In this document: one piece after another, positions 21,200-31,724 of the stretch | Numbering within the stretch: the first letter of the stretch is position 1 | Layout of the letters: each line of letters opens with the position of its first letter | Assembly: GCA_963575745.1 (NCBI GenBank) | Contig: CAUYUJ010016284.1 | Location: 180,001 to 244,000 of the forward strand | Direction: 5' to 3' | Origin: Prorocentrum cordatum | Lineage: Eukaryota; Sar; Dinophyceae; Prorocentrales; Prorocentraceae | DNA: 64,000 nucleotides | Made by a program: the position numbers and the translations under genes | The notes under the pieces: model-generated | Database searches by the model: none | Told to the model about the DNA's origin: nothing | Seen by the model: only the letters and a program-made list of their open reading frames with translations

Positions 21200-24100
21200 G
21201 GATAGGACCGATCGCGAAGCGAAGTAACGACACCTAGCCACACTACGACACGAGCAACGACGGCGGCGGCGGGGGCGGGGGCGGCGGTCCTTGAAGTTGA
21301 GGTACGGGCGCGCGGGCGCGTGGGTCGCGCCGCGCGCCGCTCCCCTCCTTCCCGCCGACCCCCTCCCTGTCCCCCCGACGACAGCCATCAAGCTCGGTCC
21401 CGAGACAAGGCTACTGTGATATAGTGTTCGCCCGATGGGCCTCGGGAGAGCTCAGGGTGAACACTCGCCGCAACGTATCAACAATCACAGCTACTTATAT
21501 TTGGGCCATTTGCCCTCATCTATGCGATTTAAATACATCGTACGGGTCGGGGTCAGCTTATGGGGTTCACATTTGCTTGCAAGAGCCCTCAATTGCTGGC
21601 TGCCGAAAAACCCGCACCCTTTACAAAACCACAGCTTTAAATCTTTATGATATAACATCTGATGGGTGGGGTGGGTCCACCCTCCCCCTACATGGATCCT
21701 CTGGCCCTTCGGCAATCTTAAAAGCTTGGCATCCTGGGGGATTAATTCCACACACGGGCTGCTGTGCCAGCGGGTGAGCTCGGCCTGAGACGAGCACCCA
21801 AAACAACGCTGGCAGCTTTTTTCCATTCGCGGACAGGACGTGGGCCGAGGCGAAGAGAGCAACAGCAGCAGCAGAGGGGGGGGGGGCAGGCGGTCTTTTT
21901 TATCAACCTTCCGCTCCTTATCCTCCGCCTGCACTGCCTCGAGGTTTGCTCGCAACAGCCTGCGCCTGACAACTCGAGCTTTCCTTTCGGCCTGCAAAAC
22001 ACGCGTCCGTGACGCCTGATCCACCCTCGCCTCGGCAGCTGCTACCGAGGCCAATTCATCTGCCGCCGTGTTGCCTAGCGCAATCCATTGGTGAGTTTCG
22101 CGCTGGGTGAGATCAGCGGCAGTGAGATGAGAGGGGGTCTGCAGGACTAAAATCTGACTGACATCACGAGAAGCTCTGAGCTTGCCAAGCCTAGACCAAA
22201 GATCAGCATCTTCGCCAGCGCACCGAAGGTATGCCTTTTCGTGCCAGCCTCGCATTACCGACTCATTATCGGTGACATACACAACTGTCCCGAGTGTGAG
22301 TTCCATAGTTATAATTAAAGCAAGGAGCTCCCCCCGTGGGACCGTCTGGGCCGATCCTGGGAGGGGACCCCTCAGAGAGGCCGAAACAGTACAGGGGTTA
22401 AAACTGGACATTACAGCTACGCCAATGCCAACTCTTCTTAGATGAGGGTTGCGGGATTCTGGGCCACCACTGGCGTCCCCGAAAACCAAAAGCGGGTTGA
22501 AACTGGACCCCTGACCTAGAGACCCAGACCCGAGGGGGAGGGCAACATCGCTACACAACCATTTCTCGACCCGTGTGGGCGGGGCTACTGCCGTCCACGA
22601 CGCGGGTAGGATACCTCTGAGCCAGAAGCAGGCCTCCGATTCATGCTGCACTTGCGCCTGAAAGACTAAACTCTCCGATGCTGTGAAGGCCTGAGCGTCG
22701 ACGTTCTTGTCGCAGCTCCAATTACGATGGTATGCGGGAGCCTTCTTACGTCTGGGGCAAAGGGTGCAAGCATTCTTATCTACCTCATCGGCTATCCTCT
22801 GTCGGGGCCATGTGCCGCCGACAGCTACACAGAGCATCATTTCTGATAATTGGCGCCCCTTTGGGCACGACTCTAGGTTACGAATATACTGACGGTACGA
22901 GCGGTTGTCCGCTCCCCCTTCGAGCCCCGAGCCGCAAAAGTGTTCAGAGGCCTGCAACCATTGACGACGTTCAATGGTGGCTTCAAACTCGTTAAGTAAA
23001 TCCGAAAAATAAGTATCGGGACCTAAATCACCCTCGAACATAAAAGCTTTCCTGGAAAGGTCGCCCTGGGGACGAGTGCCCCATTCCGTGGCCGAAGCAG
23101 GGTCCCACTGAAACTGCAGGAGATACGAAATGACTGTAGACATGGGGCCCCTTATGTGCCTGGTCCGTTGGGCCATATCGAGGCCTGCCAAATGCGAAGC
23201 CACTTTGGGCCACGCTTGCAAAACACCTGCACGAAGCCTAGGGTTAGCAAACCAAGACGTGAGCCAAAGCTTGAGGCTCTCGCGCGGCAGGCAAACTCCA
23301 GGGTCTAAATTATCAAATCTGAGGTCGAGAACAGAAGTTAAGCACCGACCTCTCTTAGCTGACGACGCGACATGGGCCATCCTGCGCCTCATCTGGAGCA
23401 TGTTCGAGCCGAAGACCCCGTGGACCTGGTGCCCGTAGTGCCCCGCTGGCTGAGCGCCCGCTGACTCCAGCCGCATAGCCGGGTGGTATCGGGACGAGGC
23501 CCGAGCATATCTGATGATCTTCTTATGCATCGTGGTGCTCTTCACGACTCTTTTGCGCCGTGTCTCACGCGCGTGGCGGCCAGCGCCCGTGTCTAGCACC
23601 AAGTAGCTCGCCTGGAGGACGGGCACCACCATGATCCCCTTCCTCTTGAGACAAGCTGCCACGTGCCGAGCGTCGCGATGATCCGAACACAACACTACAC
23701 TTTTGGCCGCAACCTCCAGCCCAGCCTCCGCCAAGCCTTCGCTCGTGTGCATGAGAACCTTCACTAGCCTCTTGCGCACAAAAGATCGGGAGCCTCGAAG
23801 GTGCTGAGACAAATCGTCGATCCACAGCCGCATGTCGACCATGGGGTGACTGGAAGTGAGGCGATCCAATATATAATATGTCATGCAGCGCGCGAACCTC
23901 GTGCCGCTGCGTAATCCTTGGATTACGCTGCGGGTCGGCTGGAACGCCTCTGAGTAGCATTCCCTCTGTGCCAACGTCCGCGGTGCAACGCACAACTGGA
24001 GCTCGAGCAGCAGGATGATCGGCGGAAAGCCGAGGGATAATGCAGCTGCCGCGAGCTTCAGCCAACTGATGCTGTCGTAGAAGCTCTTGATGTCCACCAG

Positions 24101-25150
24101 GCCGTGCCCAAAGGGCACTTGCAGCACGCTGGCGACCTCCTCGCCCAAAATGCGGAGGAAGCCCTCACGCAAGGACGAGTTGCCCGCAACTGCGGCATCC
24201 CAGTGGGGCTGCGAGTCCAAGGCCCACTGCTTGACCTCGGCCTCGCGCGCCTGCGACCAGATGCGGGGGATCATCCCCACGAGGCCGATCGTGCGGTCGC
24301 CTCCCGACTTCTTGGGGAGAAGTCGGCCGACGAGCAACATCAGCTGCCATGGCCACGTGCCGCACTGCTCCACCGCCGACAAGATGTCCGCCAGCTCGGC
24401 TAGGCCCTCTGGCGGGAGCCTCTCCACGTCCAGCGGCGACAACTTGTCAACGCCTCGCCCAGCCCTAGGCCTCATCACATGAGCTGCAGCCTGGACTGGA
24501 GCTCCTGTGAGAGGGGGGAGCTCATGAAACTGAACCTCGTCTCTGATGCGATCGGACGTGTGAAGAAGCTCGACTGGGTCCAAGGCGTCATCATGCCATA
24601 ACTTGTGCCACTTCGTTACCTTGTGATCTACGATGTCGCGAGGGTGATGGAGAATACCTCCAGCGATGCAGACCTCCTCGGCTGGAGGTGGCAGCTTCTT
24701 CAAACTCTTGTGTAGAATGTTTACTGCAGGCTCCGTGACGATCCAATCGCGGAACTGCTCAAGAGAAGCATGAATAGCACGACCTCTGGCCCTGCGCTCA
24801 GCACGGCTGCTGACCTCGACCATGTCCCTCAACATTGGCAGAGAAACTCGCTCAAGATCCTGCAAATGCTGGAGCCACTGATCCCATGTCCATTTGCTCT
24901 TAGCCAACACCGCGTGCACATGAACTGGGTACTGCGTGGCCATGCGCTCGCTGGCCTCCTTCAAGGCCTGACACTGCCGTGCGCCATTCTGCTTCTCACG
25001 ATGATGCAACAACCGAGGCAAGACTGTATGTGCGCGAGCCCACCACGCACTGCACGAGTCCTGCAGGGGAGCCGCTCGAATTTTTTCAGGAATCTTCACC
25101 TCATGGACGGCGAAACGCGGCCCCTCTGCCCTCCGCGGGGCCCTCTGGCT
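21200..25150 (-). mobile_element. LINE-B, 5'-truncated non-LTR retrotransposon
   Basis: A minus-strand element with RT, RNase H and a C-terminal zinc module in one frame and no endonuclease domain, as expected for a LINE truncated at its 5' end. Both borders abut (GGA)n in the same plus-strand orientation. The 3' untranslated part is about 21200-21490. Exact ends and target duplication cannot be separated from the repeat. Confidence 0.85.
21491..25150 (-). CDS. LINE reverse transcriptase-RNase H polyprotein (LINE-B)
   Basis: The open frame runs to 25606, but everything upstream of about 25150 is read-through of the GGA tract and two MITEs, so the natural start is missing. RT motif A reads GLVDIKSFYD (24070-24102), motif B VIQGLRSGTRF, and motif C WIDDL (about 23812-23826), with Trp in the usual Tyr position but both aspartates kept. 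RNase H has VFGDASGG (22460-22490), GELLAL, VTDNES and GNTAADELA. A CTLCPRRK/C-type cluster lies between RT and RNase H. The C-terminus has FCKGCGFFG ... LASKC (21575-21630), shared with the other two LINEs. No internal stop over roughly 1,200 codons makes it the best-preserved element here. Confidence 0.85.
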   Translation of the reverse strand, partial: SQRAPRRAEGPRFAVHEVKIPEKIRAAPLQDSCSAWWARAHTVLPRLLHHREKQNGARQCQALKEASERMATQYPVHVHAVLAKSKWTWDQWLQHLQDLERVSLPMLRDMVEVSSRAERRARGRAIHASLEQFRDWIVTEPAVNILHKSLKKLPPPAEEVCIAGGILHHPRDIVDHKVTKWHKLWHDDALDPVELLHTSDRIRDEVQFHELPPLTGAPVQAAAHVMRPRAGRGVDKLSPLDVERLPPEGLAELADILSAVEQCGTWPWQLMLLVGRLLPKKSGGDRTIGLVGMIPRIWSQAREAEVKQWALDSQPHWDAAVAGNSSLREGFLRILGEEVASVLQVPFGHGLVDIKSFYDSISWLKLAAAALSLGFPPIILLLELQLCVAPRTLAQRECYSEAFQPTRSVIQGLRSGTRFARCMTYYILDRLTSSHPMVDMRLWIDDLSQHLRGSRSFVRKRLVKVLMHTSEGLAEAGLEVAAKSVVLCSDHRDARHVAACLKRKGIMVVPVLQASYLVLDTGAGRHARETRRKRVVKSTTMHKKIIRYARASSRYHPAMRLESAGAQPAGHYGHQVHGVFGSNMLQMRRRMAHVASSAKRGRCLTSVLDLRFDNLDPGVCLPRESLKLWLTSWFANPRLRAGVLQAWPKVASHLAGLDMAQRTRHIRGPMSTVISYLLQFQWDPASATEWGTRPQGDLSRKAFMFEGDLGPDTYFSDLLNEFEATIERRQWLQASEHFCGSGLEGGADNRSYRQYIRNLESCPKGRQLSEMMLCVAVGGTWPRQRIADEVDKNACTLCPRRKKAPAYHRNWSCDKNVDAQAFTASESLVFQAQVQHESEACFWLRGILPASWTAVAPPTRVEKWLCSDVALPLGSGSLGQGSSFNPLLVFGDASGGPESRNPHLRRVGIGVAVMSSFNPCTVSASLRGPLPGSAQTVPRGELLALIITMELTLGTVVYVTDNESVMRGWHEKAYLRCAGEDADLWSRLGKLRASRDVSQILVLQTPSHLTAADLTQRETHQWIALGNTAADELASVAAAEARVDQASRTRVLQAERKARVVRRRLLRANLEAVQAEDKERKVDKKDRLPPPPLLLLLLSSPRPTSCPRMEKSCQRCFGCSSQAELTRWHSSPCVELIPQDAKLLRLPKGQRIHVGGGWTHPTHQMLYHKDLKLWFCKGCGFFGSQQLRALASKCEPHKLTPTRTMYLNRIDEGKWPKYK

Positions 25151-25154
25151 GAGC

Positions 25155-25330
25155 TGAGGAGGAGGAAGAGGAGGAGGGGGAGGGGGAGGAGGAGGAGGAG
25201 GAAGAGGAAGGAGGAGGCGGAGGCGGAGGCGGAGGCGGCGGCGGCGGCGGCGGCGGAGGAGGAGGAGGAGGAGGAGGAGGAGGAGGAGGCGGAGGAGGAG
25301 GAGGAGGAGGAGGACGAGAGCGAGGCAGTG
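25155..25330. repeat. (GGA)n and (GGC)n tract at the 5' side of LINE-B
   Basis: GGA with a run of GGAGGC and GGC units in the middle. Confidence 0.95.
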
Positions 25331-25370
25331 ACGCCAGGAGGGATGGGCAGAGGAAGGGAGCGGGATGTCA

Positions 25371-25533
25371 GAGGAGGGAAAAGTACCCATACCGCTGCCC
25401 TTCCCGAGTTCCCTTTTTGGGGGTCTCCTCGGAGGCCCTCGTCGCCACCGCGGGATTCGCGTCGAAATTCGGGTTAGTGCGCACCCCGGGCAAGGTTCAG
25501 GGAGTAATGTTATCGGTGCATGTTGGTTTCCCC
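25371..25533. repeat. 162-bp TIR element, copy 1
   Basis: Left end GAGGGAAAAGTACCCATACC and right end GGTGCATGTTGGTTTCCCC are imperfect inverted repeats. The core GGAGGCCCTCGTCGCCACCG is shared with 33742-33903 and 50471-50632. Confidence 0.7.
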
Positions 25534-25536
25534 AGA

Positions 25537-25683
25537 CTTGGCATCGCTCGGAAGTGTGCGTTTTTTCCTCGGCGAGGACCATCGAGGAGCATCGTGCGAG
25601 GAGCATCCTGGATCACCCTGCCCTCAAAAAACACGCACGAAGCCAGAAAAGGCAAGAGGAACGGACGTCCGAGCGATAGCAAG
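25537..25683. repeat. ATCGCTCGGACGT TIR element, copy 1
   Basis: Ends CTTGGCATCGCTCGGAAGTG and GGACGTCCGAGCGATAGCAAG are inverted repeats. The interior CGGCGAGGACCATCGAGGAG is shared with 27071-27202 and 63549-63681. Adjacent to the previous element. Confidence 0.75.
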
Positions 25684-25930
25684 AGGATCGAGGTCCAAGC
25701 TTTTGGCTTTGGGTTTGGGGGTCGAGGCCCGGCGGGAGGATAGAGGATCAAGGTCCGAGGTGAGGGAATCGAGGATCGAGGTCGAGGGTCTTGGGGCATC
25801 CAAGATGGAGGTCCGAGGTTCGGGGACGGAGGGTCGAGGCCGAGGATCTCTGGGGATCGAGGAGAGTGAACGGAGGTCGAGGATTGGGGGCCGAGGATCG
25901 AGGCTGAGGATCTGGAGGATGAGGCATCCT
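25684..25930. repeat. GGATCGAGGTCGA minisatellite
   Basis: Degenerate repeat as at 19575-19770. Confidence 0.8.
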
Positions 25931-25934
25931 GGGG

Positions 25935-26021
25935 GAGGAGGAGGAGGAGGAGGAGGAGGAGGAGGAGGAGGAGGAGGAGGAGGAGGAGGAGGAGGAGGAG
26001 GAGGAGGAGGAGGAGGACGAG
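25935..26021. repeat. (GGA)n tract
   Basis: About 28 near-perfect GGA units. Confidence 0.97.
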
Positions 26022-26204
26022 GTCGAGGATCTCGGACGTTTCCGACGTCCATCGGCGGTTCTTCCGCCTCGGGACGTGGCTCCACAGCTGCGCCTCCGCG
26101 AGAGCACGCGGGGGGGCCCGAGCCGCCCCGAGCGGCCGGCCGGAGCGCCGGGCGGCGGCCCGAGAGCCGCAGCGACGGGGCGGAGTGGCCCCCGCTGGGG
26201 AAGC

Positions 26205-26573
26205 TGGGGGAAGCCGGGGGAAGAGCGGCCTACCGCCGATCTATCAGCGATGCGTTTGGGGCGGACTGGTCCCTGATGTGTAGGTGTCAGAGCCCCGAAT
26301 CATCAGGGGCAACTCGGGTCAGGGTTGACTCGGCTTCGTTTGTCGGGAGTCTGAACCCGACTTGCCCCGGACCCGAGCTACCCCGGATAATTCGGGCGTC
26401 CAGAGCCCCACATCATCAGGGGTAACTCGGGTCAGGGCTAACTCGGGTTCCTTTTTTCGGGAATCCAAACCCGAGTTACCCCGGACCCGAGTTACCCCGG
26501 ATAACTCGGGCGCCCAAAGGTGGGGAAGCTGGGGAAGATCGGCCTACCGCCGATCTATCAGCGATGCGTTTGA
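26205..26573. repeat. two tandem foldback units between direct repeats
   Basis: Two units of about 115 bp (26290-26405, 26406-26520) each contain inverted arms, GGGGTAACTCGGGTCAGGG against its complement CCGGACCCGAGTTACCCC. The pair is flanked by a direct repeat of about 45 bp ending CTATCAGCGATGCGTTTG (about 26205-26255 and 26523-26573). Confidence 0.8.
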
Positions 26574-26925
26574 TAGCAGATCATGGGGGCCACGTGTCTC
26601 CTCGCGACGCCGCCTCTGCAGTGCACCAGCGTGTGCGAGCGCCTGGTCATGGCAAGGACAGCGCCGATGTAGCATCGATCAGCGTGGGCTTAGCGTCGAT
26701 TGGCGGCAATCGGCGTCGGCTAGCTACGATTCGCAAGAGCGGCTCCCAGAAGCTGCCAGAGGCAGTCGGTCCCCGATGCTTCGTCATCGAGGGTCTGCCG
26801 CCGATATCTATCAGCGATGCGGCAGGCGTGGCGTCCTGCCGCACATCGCGGAACGTCGGCGTCGGCGTCGGCGTCGTCGGTCGCCGATGTGTCAGCGATG
26901 TTCGGCGGCGAGCGAGGGGGGGAAG
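26574..26925. repeat. unassigned, rich in GCCGATCTATCAGCGATG-like repeats
   Basis: Scattered GCCGAT, CAGCGATG and GTCGGCGTCG units; no convincing ORF. Confidence 0.5.
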
Positions 26926-27070
26926 TGAGAAGGAGAAGGCCTTCGGGACTTCTCAGCAGCCCTCGCGCCCTCTGCGAAGTGTTTCTCTGTCTTCTGGGAA
27001 GGCTTCACAGAAACTTCTCGGAAAGGCCAGGGTGGACTTCCGAGTCTTCCGAGAAGGCCTCCTCCTTCTC
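26926..27070. repeat. dispersed TIR-like element related to 33380-33515
   Basis: Ends GTGAGAAGGAGAAGGCCTTC and GAGAAGGCCTCCTCCTTCTC are inverted repeats. The element and its left flank (CGGCGGCGAGCGAG) match 33380-33515 in reverse orientation. Confidence 0.65.
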
Positions 27071-27202
27071 CTTGGCATCGCTCGGACGTGTGCATCTTCT
27101 TCCTCGGCGAGGACCTTCGAGGAGCCTCCTCGACCCTCTGGCGAAAAAACCGCGCACGACACCGAAAAAGGCACAGGGCATGGACGTCCGAGCCATGGCC
27201 AG
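27071..27202. repeat. ATCGCTCGGACGT TIR element, copy 2
   Basis: Starts CTTGGCATCGCTCGGACGTG and ends GGACGTCCGAGCCATGGCCAG; the interior matches the family. Confidence 0.8.
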
Positions 27203-27246
27203 TCTCCTTACCCCCCCCCCTCGCTCGCCGCCGAGACTGGGCCTCG

Positions 27247-27852
27247 AGCAGGAGCAGGAGGAGGAGGAGGAGGAGGAGGAGGAGGAGGAGGAGGAAGAGC
27301 AGCGAGGAGCGAGGAGCGAGGAGGAGGAGGGAGGAGGAGGAGGAGAGGAGGAGGAGGAGGAGGAGGAGGAGGAGGAGGAGAGGAGGAGGAGGAGGAGGAG
27401 GAGGAGGAGGAGGAGGAGGAGGAGGAGGACTGGAGGAGGAGGAGGAGGAGGAGGCGGAGGAGGAGGAGGAGGAGGAGGAGGCGAGACGTGGCAGGCCTGG
27501 CTCCTGCCCGCGCGCCACGGCTTCCGCGCCACCATTGCCCTCCCGGAGCAGCGGGCGCTGGCCCTCGGCGCCTCGCGCCTGCACGCGGTGCTCGCCGCGC
27601 GGGGCTCGGCGCGGCCCGGCGGCTCCCGCGAGCTCCCGCCGGGGTCTCCGCTGCGGCGCCTCCTCGGCGAGGCTCGGCGCGATCGGAGTGGGCACAGAGA
27701 GGTTGGGGCAGGAAGGCTCCTCCTCCTCCTCCTCCTCCTCCTCCTCGTCCTCCTCCTCCTCGTCCTCCTCCTCCTCTTCCTGCTTCTCCTCCTCCTGCTC
27801 CTCCTCCTCCTCCTCCTCCTCCTCCTCCTCGTCCCCCTCCTCCTCCTCCGAC
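27247..27852. repeat. (GGA)n, GC-rich island, (TCC)n
   Basis: GGA at 27247-27482 and TCC at 27717-27852 are inverted and enclose a 234-bp island whose plus frame reads TWQAWLLPARHGFRATIALP then EQRALALGASRLHAVLAARG, a coding-like peptide of unknown function. The whole could fold as a long purine-pyrimidine stem. Confidence 0.6.
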
Positions 27853-27930
27853 AGCACGTCTTGTTCGCTTTGGGCAGTCGAAGAAGAAGAAGAAGAAGAA
27901 AAAGAAAAAGAAGAAGAATAATCGCCATAA

Positions 27931-28041
27931 GCATGCACTTGTTGCGCTCCGCGCGGACTTCTGGCGCGCTCCGCGCGCCAGGGAGGGTGGTCCAGCGCAG
28001 ATCCCAGAAATCCGCGTGGAGCACCAGCAGTTTATGCTTAC
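27931..28041. repeat. TIR element of about 110 bp
   Basis: CATAAGCATGCACTTGTTGC and the complement of CAGCAGTTTATGCTTAC plus inner CTCCGCGCGGACTT form imperfect 33-bp arms. A related partial copy is at about 30055-30146 (AAATCCACGCGGAC ... TTTATGCTA). A (GAA)n run precedes it (27880-27918). Confidence 0.6.
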
Positions 28042-28319
28042 AGCTTTTTTCATGTGTCTATCTTCGTTTTGGGCAGGGCTCGCTGTCGGTGTCGCCGCGG
28101 TCGTAGTCCATTTGAGGCAGAGCGTGGCCTGGCCAACAGCGGCTGCTGTCGGTCATGGACAGCATTTGGTTGTTGGGCATCGCAGGTTTTGCATTCGGCA
28201 CTGCACAGGTTCATGGCGCTTCTTTCCCTCTGCTTTCCTCATTCTCCTTCAACTTTGTTTGGGAAATTCGTTAACCTTGCGATGGACCCAGCCATATGCA
28301 TGTTTGAGTAACGCAGTCG
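28042..28319. other. unassigned sequence
   Basis: Mixed composition with a hydrophobic plus frame (28054-28311) that has no recognisable domain. Confidence 0.35.
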
Positions 28320-29630
28320 TTAGGGTCGTCTTCGGTGGAGTTCCCTGTGGGGCCACGAAGCGTGTAAGGGGTGTACCGACAGGGCGGGCGTACGCATGTG
28401 GACCTTCCCACTGGGGCCTGCGGTTGACCTTCCCACTGGGGCCACGTAAAGTATGAGGGATGTGCGGACATGGGTCGGGCGGACGCATGGGGAATCTCCC
28501 ACTGGGGCCTTTGGTGGAACTCCCTATGGGGCCACGAAGCGTGTGAGGGGCGAACCGACATGGGTCGGGCGGACGCATGTGGACCCTTCCACCAAGGCCT
28601 TCGGTGGAACTCCCTTTGGGGCCACGAAGCGTTTGAGGTTGAATGTGGTGGGCTGTGCGGACGCATGTGACCGCACCCACTGGGCCTGTGGCGGAGCTTG
28701 GGCCACGGAATGTGTGAGAGAGATGCGGGAAATTGGTGTGGCGGACCCATGTGGCTACACCCGCTGGGGTCTGGGGCGGAGCTTCTCATGGGGCACGAAA
28801 CGTTTGAAGGGTGTGCCGACATGTGTATGGCGGACGCATGTGACCACACCCACTCGAACCTTAGTTGGAGCTCGCTTTGGGGCCACCAAACGCGTGAGGG
28901 GTGTGCCGAAATCCGCATGGCGGACGCATTTGGTCACACCCATTGGGGTCTTAGGTGGAGGGCCGCGATACCTGTGAGGGGCGTGCCGACATGAGTGTTT
29001 CGGACGCACGTGGCAGCACCCATTGGTGCTTCAGGTGGAGCTCCCGATGCGGCCACGAAACTTGTGAGGGGGGTGTGGACATGAGTGTGGTGAACGCATT
29101 CTGGCCACACCCACCGGGGCCCCAAGTGGAGCTCCCTATGAGGCCACGAGGAGTGTGAGGGTTGTGCCGAAAAGTGTATGGCGGACGCATATGGCCACAC
29201 CCTCTGGTGCCTTAGGTGGAGCTCATTATGGAGCCACGAGACGTGTGAGGTGTGTGCGAAGTAAGTGTGGCAGGCGCATGCGGCCACACCCACTGGGGCC
29301 CCTGGTGGAGCTCCCCGTGGGGCGACGAGGCGTGTGAGGGGTGTACCGAACAAAAATGCATGGCGGACGCATGAGGCCACACCCATTTGTGCTTCAGGTG
29401 GAGCTCCATCTGGGGCCACGAAGCGTGTGAAGTGTGTCCCGAAATGAGCGTGGCGGACGCATGTGGCCACCCACTGAGGTCTGTGCTCCCGGTGGGGCCA
29501 CATAGAGTACGAGGGATGTGCCAACATGGGTCTGGCGGACGCAGGTGGACCCTCCCACAGTGGCCTCAGGTGGAGCTCCCCACGGGGCCACGAGACGTGT
29601 GAGGGGTGTGCCGAAATGGGTGAGGCAGGG
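28320..29630. repeat. satellite, unit about 88-93 bp, about 14 copies
   Basis: Units share GTGTGGCGGACGCATGTGG, CCACACCCACTGGGGCC and GGTGGAGCTCCCTATGGGGC followed by CACGAAGCGTGTGAGG. His/Val-rich ORFs on both strands are repeat products. Confidence 0.95.
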
Positions 29631-30469
29631 ATGGGACGAGGGAAGGGGAGCATGTGTTGTTGGGCACCGTGCTGTCCTACGTATGTCCAGAGAGGAGCTG
29701 GCGCTGGAGGGCTGCACGGAGGCCGACGTGAGCGCCGCGCAGCCGCTCCTGAGGCTCGGAGGGCACCGGCCGTCTGCTCGGGGGCAGGTGTACGGAGACC
29801 AGGACCAGATCGTAGCGGGATTAGGGGAGCAGGCAATGACATAGACATGCAGCCGAGCATCTGATTGAGAAACCTCCTCTCGAAACGCTGGGCCAACGTT
29901 TCCGAACCAACTTGCCCGAACGCTGGCCCAGCTTCTTGAGCACATTCGCCCTTCCAGGGTCAACAGCAGAGATTGACCCAGGTTTGTTTCAAGGAACGTC
30001 TAGGGAATTGGCCCAGATTTCTAGGATGAGACGTTCTTCGCCATACTTCTTTGATGTAAAAACTCGGATGTCCGCGCCCCTGGCAATCCAGCGCCGATCC
30101 GCCAAGAAATCCACGCGGACCATTGAGTTGTTGTGTTTATGCTATTGTTTGTTCCCCAAGAGATGTCGTCGATACCGATCTCAGCCATGGTCCATGTCGG
30201 CCGTCGCCGAATCGCGAGGGTGACCCACGAGATGGCCCTGGTCAGGATGGACCGTGACCAGGCTCGGCACGACGTCTCCGCGCTCAGCCGTGGCCATGGC
30301 CCCCGCTTGCTCTCCCTCCGCGGGCACCCGCTCCGATCCTGGCCGGGCTGCTCCTGGGCCCCGGATCGGTCCGTGTGCCCTCCGGCCCAGGCCTGGGCCC
30401 AAGAGGAGCTCGGCCGAGGTCGGTGCAGGGCATGCAGGCAATCCGCACAGCAAGGACGGGGAGCCTTCC
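29631..30469. other. unassigned sequence
   Basis: No domain or strong frame. A partial TIR-element copy lies at 30055-30146. Confidence 0.4.
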
Positions 30470-31140
30470 CAGGGGTAGCCTTGCATCCTTGCCCGTTCGG
30501 CCCGGCCTCAGCGACGTTCGCTTGGCCAGCCTCGGGCGGCAAACGCCGGCGTGGCCCTCCGAGGCCCCTTTGCACCCCTGCCGCGGATCCTTGCGATGCA
30601 GGTTAATTGCAGTTGGCGCTCTCCCACACAGGCTGCTCTCGACGGAGCAGCTCTTTGCGATCCGGGCGAAGCTGCCGGCCTCCTGGGAGGATCGGGGGGC
30701 CCCGAGCGGTGCGGTGGCCACACCGTTCGGCGACCCAGTGGGGACTCGGGCTCCTCGCGCGGCTTTGGGGCTTCCGGGCTGGGGTCGCTCTCTCCGAGGA
30801 CGTCTCGGGCGGCCGGGGGTCCCGAAGCTGTGCTGCTTTGACGGGCCGTGCGGTGAGGTCTCTTAGGTGTAGAGGCCCTGGAAGGGCCTCGTGGGGGTCT
30901 AGAGCGCTTCGAGCGCGAATCTCTACTTTCGCGCGACCTCTGGGCCACCTCCGCGCCACCTCCGAGCGTTCTTCGCGCGTACTCCGTGGACGCGCCGACT
31001 TGGCGCTGATTTGCACTGGGGCAGCGTTCGCGCGTGCGCCGTGCCAAGAGCATGTCAAGCACGCGCGCCATTCCTATCGCTGCATGCCACCGTTACAGTC
31101 GGACTGCGTCTTGATGGTTAATTCTAGACGCTTCAAGTAA
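30470..31140. other. GC-rich unassigned sequence with a dispersed repeat
   Basis: 30470-30600 (CCTTGCATCCTTGCCCGTTC, GCTGGCCAGCCT-like, CCTCCGAGGCCC) resembles 48985-49105 and 53395-53490. The end (TTCTAGACGCTTC ... CCAGAAAC) resembles 12000-12055. Confidence 0.45.
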
Positions 31141-31244
31141 CACCACCAGTTTATCCAGAAACAATACCCAGGGGAGTTGCCCTGATCAGGGATGCTGAGG
31201 AGCACGCAGCGGAATCAAGGGCTAGCGAAGCCGTCATACCCCAA

Positions 31245-31702
31245 GAGGGGGAGGATGGAGGAGGAAAGGAAGGCGGAGGAGGAGGATGGAAGAGGAGAAG
31301 GAGGAGGAGGAGGAGGAGGAGGAGGAGGAAGAGGAGGAGGAGGAGGAGGAGGAGGAGATGGAGCAGGAGCAGGAGGAGGGGCAGGAGAGGAGGAGGAGGA
31401 GGAGAGAGGAGGAGGAGGAGGAGGAGGAGGAGGAGGAGGAGGAGGAGGAGGAGGAGAGGGGGCGCGCGAATGCTCCGAAGAGGGCTCCACCAGAGCTGCG
31501 GGGAGAATGGGAAACAGGAAGAGGCCACGAGGCGGGAAGAGGAAGGAGTACAGGGGCGCGGGTCGTCCCGGTTTTGCGCCGCACGGCCTTCCAAAACGTG
31601 GATCCCCTCCACCGTCAGGAGAGCGCCCGTGGCTAGGAGGCCGGAGGAGGAGGAGGAGGAGGAGGAGGAGGAGGAGGAGGAGGAGGAGGAGGAGGAGGAT
31701 CG
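31245..31702. repeat. two (GGA)n tracts
   Basis: 31245-31460 and 31645-31702. The unique spacer between them (31462-31640) is open on the minus strand (ATGALLTVEGIHVLEGRAAQ) and may belong to the gene remnant to its right. Confidence 0.85.
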
Positions 31703-31724
31703 CGCCGGGCGTGGCCCTTGCGGG

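Noticed and set aside
25151-25606. N-terminal 150 residues of the 1371-aa minus-strand ORF as part of LINE-B
   Set aside because: This part is read-through of a GGA tract and two TIR elements present elsewhere in unrelated contexts.
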